Assembly (NCBI GenBank): GCA_950295325.1
Contig: OX485803.1
Span: 9,426,001 to 9,486,000, forward strand
Source of the DNA: Polytrichum commune
Lineage: Eukaryota; Streptophyta; Polytrichopsida; Polytrichales; Polytrichaceae
Direction: 5' to 3'
DNA: 60,000 nucleotides
Shown here one piece after another: positions 45,032 through 54,630 of the stretch. Position numbers and translations under genes: made by a program. Every line of letters begins with the position of its first letter. The first letter of the stretch is position 1. The notes beneath the pieces are model-generated. The model was not told where the DNA came from and searched no databases. It worked only from the letters and a program-made list of their open reading frames with translations.

Positions 45032-46182
45032 CAGTCCACCCTCTATAAGTGTTAACAATTGGGAGTGGTAATATTGTTAACACTTATAGAGTGTTAACAC
45101 TTATAGAAATATACAGTTTAACAAATCAAAACATAACACGTATAAATGTAACACAAGTAAAATATTGTTGTAATACCAAATGAAGTTCCAAAATACAATT
45201 GAGGAGTCTCACTCCTCCATTTCCACTCCTCTAGGATGGAAGAAGGCATCTATAGAGGTCTGAACTCTGAAGCCTGAACTCTGAAGCCTTCCCCATCTCT
45301 ACTGTCCTAGATTAAATTGAAAGACAGATGCAAACTGACTCTAAACCACAAGGACACAAACCCTATCCACAAAAAAATAATACAGCACCCTCAAAATTAA
45401 TTAGACAAAACTCACCGTCGCTGCCGCGGGAGACTTGGAAGGCAGATTTCGGCCAACCATAACTCACTCGTTAGAAGTCGGAATTCGACAAAACTACTAC
45501 CATTGGAATTGTCTCCTCAATAGCTTTCTAATGGTATGTGATTCGCCCTACAAGTCTAAAATTCAAAAACAACATTCTCAGAAATTCGAACGCTGGTAGA
45601 CTAGCTCAACCTGCTAGGGTAAACTGAGTTGACGAGGGAGGGACTTGTAGTCAATATCCTAAACCCTAATAATTTCTAAATGGGGGGTATGTTACAGTAT
45701 ATTACATGTGCTATGTTACAATATATTGTATTGTATGGTATTATATAGTATAATAATAAGTTAACAGATATAGAATCACTATATTCGTTAATTTGAGACT
45801 TTCTCTTGTCTCAAATTAATATATGGACCACAACAACATGGTCTAATGTTTGGGTCGTCCTACCTAAACCATCTTGATATGAGTTCTTAATTGGGTTCTT
45901 GATATGAACACCCGCTTCAAAGTATTTTCATCTTACAACATTCTCCTATATTTGTGTGATTTTATCCATGTTCTTATATTTGTAACTGTCTCAAAATGCC
46001 GAAAAAGTCCCAAATTAACGAATATAATGATTAGAGGGCAAAATTACAAAGAGGGGAGTAGCCAATCAGTTAACACTTAACTCTTAATGTTATTGTAGTC
46101 TCCCCAAGTAGGGAGTAGAAAAAATGTTAACACTTATGGAATTTTAACACTTATAGAGGTAACACTTATAGAGGGTGGACTG
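45032..46182. mobile_element. Pogo/Emigrant-like non-autonomous element, 1151 bp
   Basis: The element begins CAGTCCACCCTCTATAAGTG and ends with the complement; the terminal 23 bp match perfectly and are flanked by TA (45030-45031 and 46183-46184). CAGT...CCTCTATAA termini with a TA duplication are characteristic of pogo-type Tc1/mariner elements such as Arabidopsis Lemi1/Emigrant. Six copies of CTATAAGTGTTAAC or its complement lie near the ends (45043, 45076, 45093, 46126, 46143, 46159) and may bind transposase. A DDE transposase is not visible. An internal pair of 26-bp inverted arms is described separately. Confidence 0.85.
45773..46032. repeat. Nested inverted repeat inside the pogo-like element
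   Basis: AATCACTATATTCGTTAATT (from 45774, continuing TGAGAC) is complementary at 24 of 26 positions to 46007-46032. The left arm also forms a 12-bp perfect hairpin, TTAATTTGAGAC (45788-45799) with GTCTCAAATTAA (45808-45819). Confidence 0.75.
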
Positions 46183-46184
46183 TA

Positions 46185-49039
46185 CATCATAATTTCAAAA
46201 GTCGGCATGGGAGCTGCCTTTTTTAATGTAGTTTCTTGTCTTTTGTGGAGGTCAACATGTTGCTTGCACAATTTCCATTTCATGCCAAATTTCCTTTGCA
46301 TCATCTAAACATGCCCACTCTACTATGTACCACTTTCAACCCCTCGGAAAATAGAAATCAGCATGTTGTTCTTGGGCGGTCTCCCTCTATTACATTTATT
46401 GGCAATTTTAACATTTGAAGAATTGTAGCTGAATTTATGGACACAAAAGAACTGCCCACATCATATCCCAATCTAATCAACATGGAAGTGGGCAAGGAGG
46501 AGGCACCGATGTAGTCATCATTGTAATTGAAGTAGATAGACTTTTTAACTTGCGTAACCTTGTCCTTGGACAAAAACAAGTTGACATTAAGTTGAGAAAC
46601 CAAAGTGGCCTTGAAGATTTGATGTTTGTCATACTCCACCGTCTACATAACTTACATTCATTGAACCTCACATAAGTTCCTCGTTTGTCCAAATATTACA
46701 TACTTTACAAATTAAAATTAATGGACACTTATACTTTCACCTACCTTACTTTAGATATAATATTGTATGGGTCATTTTATCTCAGCTATCGTAATTCCAA
46801 AATTTGTATAAATTTTTGTTCTATTGAATTGAAAGTACCCTATATTTTTTTTCACGTGATTTGATAAATTTTTGACAATGACCTCCCTTTGTGTGCCACG
46901 TAGAATTTCAAAATGATACTCAAACCTTTAAAAAGCATGTTCTAGACACACTCGTTGATCCTTTGTCTTTTCTCTCGTGTGATAGCTGGCACTTCCGAGA
47001 ACCAATGGAACTTCTTTGGTATTTGCTACAAATGAAAAGCCCTCCCATTCAAATGTCAAGATGATTGGAAGACAAATGTTGTGTTGTGAGTGGTTGCTTT
47101 ACCAAGGACTTTCCACACTATATGCCTAGTGGGAACTTTTTGATCATATAATTGCCTATGTGGTGCATTGGAGCAAAGCTCTTAGCCCTTGTATGTAGAC
47201 AAGGTGCTTCCTAGTTCCTCCCTTTTATTCCAAAGCATAAATTGCATATGAAATATGAGTGGGTCTCAACCAATGCAAGATTGTCGTGTGGCAAATTGCA
47301 AGAATACATTTGACTAGCAAAAGCCAAAGCAAGAAACACGCTACAATACTAGGTGGCGGTCCATGTGGCCCAGTCATACCTGGGGGCGGTCAATGTGTCA
47401 TGTTGATATAATGATGTTAGGATTGACCTTGGCACTACCAACCAACCATAAAAGGGCATGGGCATGGGTCGCTCACTTGAGGGGTTTAAAGGTGGGGTTG
47501 GGTTTGGGTTAGGGGGTAAAAGGCCAATTAATCCATAAATACATTGGGATCTCATAATGGTGTGGTCCAAAATATGGGACATGGTATGGGGGGTTATAAG
47601 GTAGGGCAAAGGTTGGATTGGGGGCGATACGTGATGATTTATCTATAGGGGATTATGGACAATAAGAAGGAAAGTAGAAAATAAAAAGGGGGACAAGAAG
47701 TTCAAAGTTTTATGTAACAACTAAATCATATGCACATGTCAGGATGGGCCGGCATTGCATTGGTCCAACCTAGGTCGTCGCCTTCTTGTTGACTGACGTT
47801 CTGGAAAGGTGGGAGGACCATGCCAATGTGATGTCGTCATGGTCAATGAACATGCATAGGTGCACATGGCATACATTTTTGGCAAAATTTTGTTCATAAG
47901 GAAGAACATAATACATACGTTTAATGAACTAGAAACTTGAAAGACATGTGAATTGTATGATTGTGGACTTGAGATTTAGAAAAGAGATTGTAAAAGACCA
48001 TAATCTAATAGAAATGAATGTACCCCTCTTGATCAAAGCACAAGGCAATTGTTTGATATAAACAGGGTAGATTTTATTCTAGTAGAGGGGCAATGTAGAC
48101 TTTGAGGAAGTATTGAGTCTTTGTAGAATTTCTCAAATTTCTATAAGAAGTTGCAAGGATTTTATGTATTTGGTGAGAGATTCATCTTTGGTTTTTCTTT
48201 GGCCATTGTCCAAATAATTGAACGTGAGCCAAAGTTTTGTTGTTGGTTGAATCATTTACCTCTCATACCGTCTGTGAACGAATCACAGTATTGTGGAACG
48301 TCTTTGAATGAGATCGACATTTTTTATTGAGGCTTTGGAGATTTGTGTGGCATCGGAAATCTGCATTGAAAGAGTCCATAGTCCACAATGAGTTTAAGTT
48401 GATGTAGTAATTTCCATGTCGAATGAATGAATTGTAAACTAAATATGATCTTAGATTATGAAATACTAGATTGAGCAAATTGTCTACTAAATTAAGTAGG
48501 AGTTTCATTTAAAGTGTGCCAACCCCAATGCCCTTGGATTGTGTGTATTTCAAGCCTTTTATGACGATGAAATGTAAGTTGATTGTTTATTAACCCACGA
48601 GGCAGTGAATTAGATTTAATGGAGATAGAGTGGCTGGAATTTAGATGTTGCGAGAATGTGGTTGATTATCTCTTTTCATAATTTATAAACCAGTATGTGA
48701 GCACCTCTCTTAGGGAGAGTTAACGTTCAAAAGTCAGTGTATAAGGTTTCAACTTGAATTTGTAAGCCAAAGGTTCATGCGATTGTCTACACAAGTTGTT
48801 GGGTTGGATTTGGTTGTTCCATGGAGAGAGGAGTAGGAGACTACCCACCAGACAAAAGGGTTGATGTCTATCAATGTCACGCACCTCTCCATGAGGACTG
48901 CCCAAAACACCATGGGCACAAGGGGGACCCCGGAGTGACACCCGGGACTTGTGGCGCCGTTAGTGAGAGGGCCCAAGTGATCCTAGTGTGGGTGAGGGCC
49001 CCGGGCGTTGGGAACGCCTCCCACCCACGGAGACTAGGA
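46185..49039. other. Unassigned DNA left of the young Copia element
   Basis: No 5' LTR matching 53584 onward could be found here. ORFs (for example minus 46358-46639, 93 codons) have no recognised motif. GC content rises from about 48800. At 48951 a TGGCGCCGTT phrase resembles the start of a tRNA-Asp-type primer site, but the following bases do not match. Confidence 0.4.
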
Positions 49040-49412
49040 GGTGCTGACTTGAGAGATCCATCCATTCTATGCTTACTTTGAGGTGTTTTGAGTTCCAAAA
49101 GGCTTAGTTGTGGCTTTTTGATGGTTATGTAGTTATTTGGCTTAGTTTTGGAGTGGAAAGGTGCTGACTTGAGAGATCCATCCATTCAAAACTAACTTTG
49201 AGGTGTTTTGAGTTCCAAAGGCTTAGTTTTGGCTTTTTGATGGTTATGTAGTTATTTGGCTTAGTTTTGGAGTGGAAAGGTGCTGACTTGAGAGATCCAT
49301 CCATTCAAAACTAACTTTGAGGTGTTTTGAGTTCCAAAAGGCTTAGTTTTGGCTTTTTGATGGTTATATAGTTATTTGGCTTAGTTTTGGAGTGGAAAGG
49401 TGCTGACTTGAA
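49040..49412 (+). repeat. 120-bp tandem repeats upstream of Copia gag, 3.1 copies
   Basis: Units starting GGTGCTGACTTGAGAGATCC at 49040, 49160 and 49279, with a short fourth start at 49399. Units differ at few positions, so the array is young. It ends 116 bp before the gag ATG, in the place where the old elements also carry a repetitive leader. Confidence 0.92.
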
Positions 49413-49527
49413 TGTGTGAGAACCTTGAATTAATTCCAAAGTTCAAAATCAAATTCTAAATTTTTTCGAGGGTTTCTTAGCCCTCGCGGTACATTAAGTG
49501 AGTGGGAGCTTGCATTTGAGTTGCAAA

Positions 49528-52500
49528 ATGGCTTCTAGTGAGGGCGATGGCCACATCACGCTCGACAAGTTTGGCGGCGACAACTTCAACCTCTACAAGT
49601 TCAAGTTGGAGATGGTGATGTCCACCAAAGACCTTTGGGAGATCGTGGAGGGTTCGGAGTTGCCGCCACCGTCCACGGCGAGCGACAAGGTCAAGAAGGC
49701 GTACGAGCGTCGATGCAAGAAAGCCTTCGCCATCATTGCCACGAGCTTGGTGGACAAGGAGTTGGCGCACATCAAAGGGTGTAAAGGACCGGCGGAAGCG
49801 TGGAAGACGTTGTGCAACATCCACGAAACCAAAAGCTTGTCCAACATCTTGTTCATTAGGCGCAAGTTTTTCACCATCAAGATGGACGAAGGCGCCGACA
49901 TCCTCGACCACATCAACAAGGTAAAATCTCTCGCCGACCAACTCACATGCTTGGAGGTGCCAATGAAGGACGAGGATGTGGTCATGACCTTGCTCGATAG
50001 CCTACCGCCTTCATTCGACCATTTGATCACGGCGTTGGAGACGCGCCCCATCAAGGAGCTCACGTTGGATTTCATCACCGCACGTCTCATGCACGAGGTG
50101 TCCAAGAGGAAGGAGAAAGAGCCTCAAGGAGACGATGCGGCCATGTTGTCCCGCCAACCTCGCACGTTCGACAACAACGACAGGCGAGGCGACGGCCCGA
50201 GGTGCTACAATTGTGGTAAGTTGGGCCACCTCGCTCGCAATTGTCGATTGAAACGCAAGGTGAATGCCAACGTCGCGAGGTCGAGCGATGATTTTGCATT
50301 TGTTGTGAGAGATGGGGCGTCTAAAACCTCCACCACTAGATGGATAGTTGATTCGGGGGCCTCGAACCACATGACACCGCATAAGCAATTTTTCGACACG
50401 TACGAATCCATTTCGGGCCGTAAAGTGTTTATGGGTGACAATGGCATCGTAGAGGTCCTAGGCAAAGGCTCCATTCTAGTGCAAACACGTGTGAAGGGTC
50501 GTGCACGGAGCATTAGAATGCACGACGTGCTTCACGTGCCCGACTTGCATTCCAACTTGCTTTCGGTGAGCAAACTCATATCGCGGGATTTGAAAGTGCA
50601 TTTCAACTCGTTGGGATGCGTGGTGAGGGCGAGCAATGGCGAGATGTTGGCCGTGGCGTCGTTGGAGTCCAATTTGTACCAATTGGACACGAAGGTGATG
50701 CATGAGGCCGAAACGAGTTCTTTGGCGCATTCGGAGGCCAATTCGCATCCTTTGGAACTTTGGCACAAGAGGTTGGGACATCTCAACGCCAATAGCGTGA
50801 AATCGCTCCAAACCATGGTGAGCGGCATGGACGTGCAAGCGGTGCCCAACGACGTGCATTCGTTCGCGTGCGAAGGATGCGTCCAAGGCAAGCAAGCGAG
50901 GCGTCCGTTTCCCACGGAGGGAGGCACCCGCGCCACCAAGATCTTGGAGCTCGTGCATTCCGACGTGTGCGGGCCGATGAAAACGCCGTCCATCGGAGGC
51001 GCAAGGTATTTTCTCACCTTCATTGACGATTTTTCGCGCAAGATTTGGGTGTATGTGCTCAAATCCAAGAGCGAGGTGTTGGCAAGGTTCAAAGAATGGA
51101 AAACCTTGGTGGAGAGGCAATCGGAACACGCAGTGAAGGTCCTTAGGACGGATAACGGTGGGGAATACATTTCTAAGGCATTCGATGATTTTTTAAGCAA
51201 ACATGGCATCGCACGCCAAAATTCTTCACCTTATACGCCGCAACAAAACGGGGTGGCCGAACGGGCCAATCGCACCATCGTGGAGATGGCACGGTCCATG
51301 ATTCATGCCCAACGCCTCGGCCACGAATTTTGGGCGGAGGCGGTGTGCAATGCGGTGTACGTGCGCAACCGGTGTCCCACGAAGGCCATGGAAGGTAAGA
51401 CGCCCGAGGAAGCGTGGAGCGGGAGGATGCCGCACGTGTCCCACATGCGCGTGTTCGGTTGCGTGGCTTATGCGAAGGTGCCGGATCAACGGCGGACGAA
51501 GTTGGACGCCAAGGGCGTCAAGTGTTTGTTCCTCGGATATTACGAAGGCGTACCGGCTCATTTGCTTGGAGACGAAGAAAATCATCAAGAGTCCGGACGT
51601 GGTGTTTTTCGAGGACAAAACGCATTTGGAGGATTGTCCAAGTGGGAGCATCGACGAAACACCGGCGGTCAAGGTGGACATATCCGCCAAATCGGACGTG
51701 GACGAGTCGGAGGCCAACGGCGACGATCCTTTGGAGGACCTCGACATCGAGGAGGAGGAAGAGGATGCGGAGGCCAACATTCCGGCCACGAAATCCACTC
51801 GTAGCACGGAGGCATCGAAACTTGACAACGGTAAGAAACCCGCAACCAAAGCACCTCCACCACCGCAACATAGCAATGAAACCATGGGCCATTCTAGGTA
51901 TCCGGATAGGGCTCGCAAACCGCTCGGGGAATGGTGGAAGAACCACATTCCGCCGCCCCAAGACAAAGAGCATGCAAACATGGCAACCATCGGGGAACCT
52001 AGAAATGTGAGAGAGGCCATTCAATCGAGTGATGCGAGCGAGTGGGAGTTGGCTATGCAAGAAGAGTTCGAATCTCTCATTGCCAATGGCACGTGGGAGT
52101 TAACTCCGTTGCCGAAGGGCCGCAAGGCCGTGAAATGCAAATGGGTGTTTAAAACGAAAAAAGATGCGAGAGGCGTGGTGGTTCGTTTCAAAGCAAGGTT
52201 AGTAGCAAAGGGGTGCTCGCAAGTGGAAGGCGTAGACTTTAGCGAAACCTTTGCACCGGTGGCCAAATTCAACACCATTCGAGTCATACTCGCATTGGCG
52301 GCGGCCATGGGCTTGGAGATACATCAAATGGACGTGAAGACCGCATTCTTGAACGGCGAATTGGACGTGGTGATCTACATGGAGCAACCGGAGGGATCGT
52401 GCAAAAAGGCCGAGAACATCTCGTATGCAAGTTGAGGAAAACGCTCTACGGATTGAAGCAATCCGGACGAGCATGGTACGAATGCATTCACGTATTCTTC

Positions 52501-53583
52501 GTGAATAGAGGTTTTACGAGGAGCCATGCGGACCACTCGTTGTATGTTCTACAAACTTGCGACTACATTGTGATTGTAATCATATATGTCGATGACCTCA
52601 TCATCTTGGCAAGCAACGTGGACGTGGTCAACGAGTTGAAGGCTAGCCTCGAGCGCGAATTCGAGATGAGCGACCTCGGCAAGTTGCATTTCTTTCTCGG
52701 CGTTCATTTCGAGAGGGATAGGAGGTCGCGCACCATCACCATGCATCAACGAAGCTACATCGAAACCATTTTGGAGCGATTCGGCATGAGTGATTGCAAG
52801 CCCATCTCAACCCCGCTCGACACCAAGACCTCATTGGTGAAGCTTTCGGAGGAGGAATACGAGGAGCATTCACACGAAATAAAGGACATTCCGTATCAAG
52901 AAGCGGTGGAGTCGTTGATGTACGCAATGGTGGCCACAAGACCGGACCTCGCATTTGCGGTAAGCGTGGTAAGCCGCTATATGTCGAAACCGGGTCCGAT
53001 GCATTGGATGGCGGTCAAACGGATCATGCGCTATTTGAAGGGCACCTTAGATATGAAGTTGCGCATCGGAGGCAATTATATTAACGTCAAAGGGTATTCG
53101 GATGCGGATTGGGCCGGCGATGTGGAAAACCGTAGGTCCACGTCCGGGTACGTATTCTTTGTTGGAGAGGGAGCCGTTTCGTGGAATAGCAAACGGCAAC
53201 AAACGGTGGTACAATCAACAATGGAGGCGGAGTACATGGCCATGAACCGATGCACGAGGGAGGCCATTTGGCTAAGGCAATTAATGGAGGATGTAGGTTG
53301 TGTACAAGAGGAGGCCACTACCATCATGTGCGACAACCAAGGTTCTATGGCATTAGCTAAGAACCCAACCAACCATGATAGGTCGAAGCATATAGATGTG
53401 CAACACCATTTCATTAGAGAAAAGATTGAAAACAAAATTGTAAAGTTAGAATATTGTCCTACGCAATATATGGTAGCAGATATTCTAACAAAGGCTTTAG
53501 CGAGAGATAGGCATGAGGGGTTAAGTGAAATAATGGGGTTGGAGTACAATGCCACCTCGCAAAGTGGGAGTATTGGAGGATAG
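49528..53583 (+). pseudogene. Young Copia gag-pol with two frameshifts
   Basis: ATG at 49528 (MASSEGDGHITLDKF) opens one frame with UBN2-type gag, zinc knuckle CYNCGKLGHLARNC (50202-50243), protease DSGASNH (50350), LWHKRLGHL, and integrase with HSDVCGP, RTDNGGEY and NGVAERANRT (Asp-Asp-Glu). A short deletion near 51550 shifts the frame just after FLGYYEG; the polyprotein continues in another frame (KAYRL-type linker at about 51558) into RT (FSETFAPVAKFNTIRVILAL). A one-base loss near 52395 shifts it again into LRKTLYGLKQSGRAWYE, the catalytic YVDD (52585), and RNase H with SDADWAG, STMEAEY, CDNQ and RSKHIDVQHHF, ending at a stop at 53581-53583. All catalytic residues I can check are present. 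Codons are GC-rich at third positions, unlike the AT-rich surroundings and the decayed relatives, which suggests recent insertion. Long antisense ORFs are shadows. Confidence 0.93.
53561..53570 (+). promoter_or_regulatory. Polypurine tract of the young Copia element
   Basis: AAAGTGGGAG lies just inside the end of the pol frame and before the putative LTR start; the old element has CGTGGAAG in the same context (after CTCGCAA). Confidence 0.65.
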
Positions 53584-53775
53584 TGTTAGGTTGCAACGGT
53601 GACATTGTCCCATATGGGTTGTCTACGCTGGTCCTAACCCATACATATAAATAAAGGCATAAGGGGAGGAGCTAATCACTCTCTCCATTGTATGCAATCC
53701 TTGTGTGTTGTGTTCTACCTTTCTACGCTGATGTCTTTGCTTTCTCCTCTCATTTCTCAATAGGAGGCACAAGGG
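53584..53775 (+). repeat. Putative 3' LTR (start) of the young Copia element
   Basis: Directly after the pol stop the sequence reads TGTTAGGTTGCAACGGTGAC, a typical Copia LTR opening. CATATAAATAAA at 53644-53655 is a good TATA box, with a likely transcription start near CTCTCTCCATTG about 30 bp on. The right boundary is a guess because no matching 5' LTR exists in the window. Confidence 0.5.
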
Positions 53776-53875
53776 TAAAGCCATCAGCTATGCGGAGCTC
53801 GTGGCGTGGTGATTCTAGAATGCTCAAGATCACCTCAATTGGAGGTGTGAGCTAGGAGTTATGGCAATTTGAGTG

Positions 53876-53899
53876 GGGCGTTGTCCCGGGACAACGCCC
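53876..53899. repeat. Perfect 24-bp palindrome
   Basis: GGGCGTTGTCCC is followed at once by its complement GGGACAACGCCC. Confidence 0.95.
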
Positions 53900-54627
53900 T
53901 GGTACAGCAGTGGCTTGGGAGTGGCTCCTGGGACTGCCAAGGTTTGAGCAGGTATAACGTCCTCAATACTTGCTTGAATGTGGCAAGTGAGGAGTCTATC
54001 GGCATCTAAGTGAAGCGTAGATGAAGATGGAGTGGTCGTTTGTTAGCATCAGAGATAACATAAGGAAGTTATGATGGTCTGAAGCTGCTAGGGGCTTCTA
54101 GGCCCAACGGCTAAGGGAAAATGTCTACTTGGCCCTAACTCTTGGTAGAGAGACCAAAGGTTTCTTGACGGTGGGATAGGGGCCCCGTGTAGAGTCCTAG
54201 AGGCTTATATGGGTGAGGAGGTGTGGCCTCACCCACCCGAGGCCGAACGGCACGGCCTCCATGGGCATTGGCCCAATGTGAGGCCATAGTTGCCTAGTAT
54301 GGTTCGGGTTGTTGTAGTGTTGCTCCGGCAACGCGATGATCAACATAAGGTTGGACTTCCATGAATGGAAGTACACATCTAAGAATTGGTGACCGATTAA
54401 TGGGTGAGTCCCGAAAGTATAAGGTCCGGGGCAGGAGGAGCTAACCATTAGCATGGCGGAATGCAAAGGGTTAGCACTCGTAACCTTTGCTAGAAAAGGA
54501 AATTGGCAAGATTGTTAAGGGGGCTAGCAAGGGTTGCGACAATCAAGGAATAATGGAATTGGGAGTAGTGATAGACATTTGCTTGACTGAACTATCAATG
54601 CCCAGGCTTACAATAGCAGTAACTTAG

Positions 54628-54630
54628 ATG
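54628..54630. repeat. 3-bp target-site duplication of the CACTA element, left
   Basis: ATG directly before CACTAG; repeated at 56960-56962 directly after CTAGTG. Confidence 0.8.

Larger units (their letters stand above)
53776..54630. other. Unassigned GC-richer DNA between Copia and CACTA elements
   Basis: Moderately GC-rich, with many short inverted phrases and one perfect 24-bp palindrome. It may be the remainder of a longer LTR or the flank of the insertion site. No ORF of note. Confidence 0.4.

Noticed and set aside
48951-48970. TGGCGCCGTT as a tRNA-Asp primer-binding site of an LTR element
   Set aside because: Only the first ten bases agree with the usual plant site, and no LTR or polyprotein of the matching Gypsy type lies next to it.
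50476-51209. Long antisense ORFs (217 and 225 codons) inside the young Copia element
   Set aside because: They lie opposite a clearly coding frame with GC-rich third positions, which opens antisense frames; translations show no independent motif.
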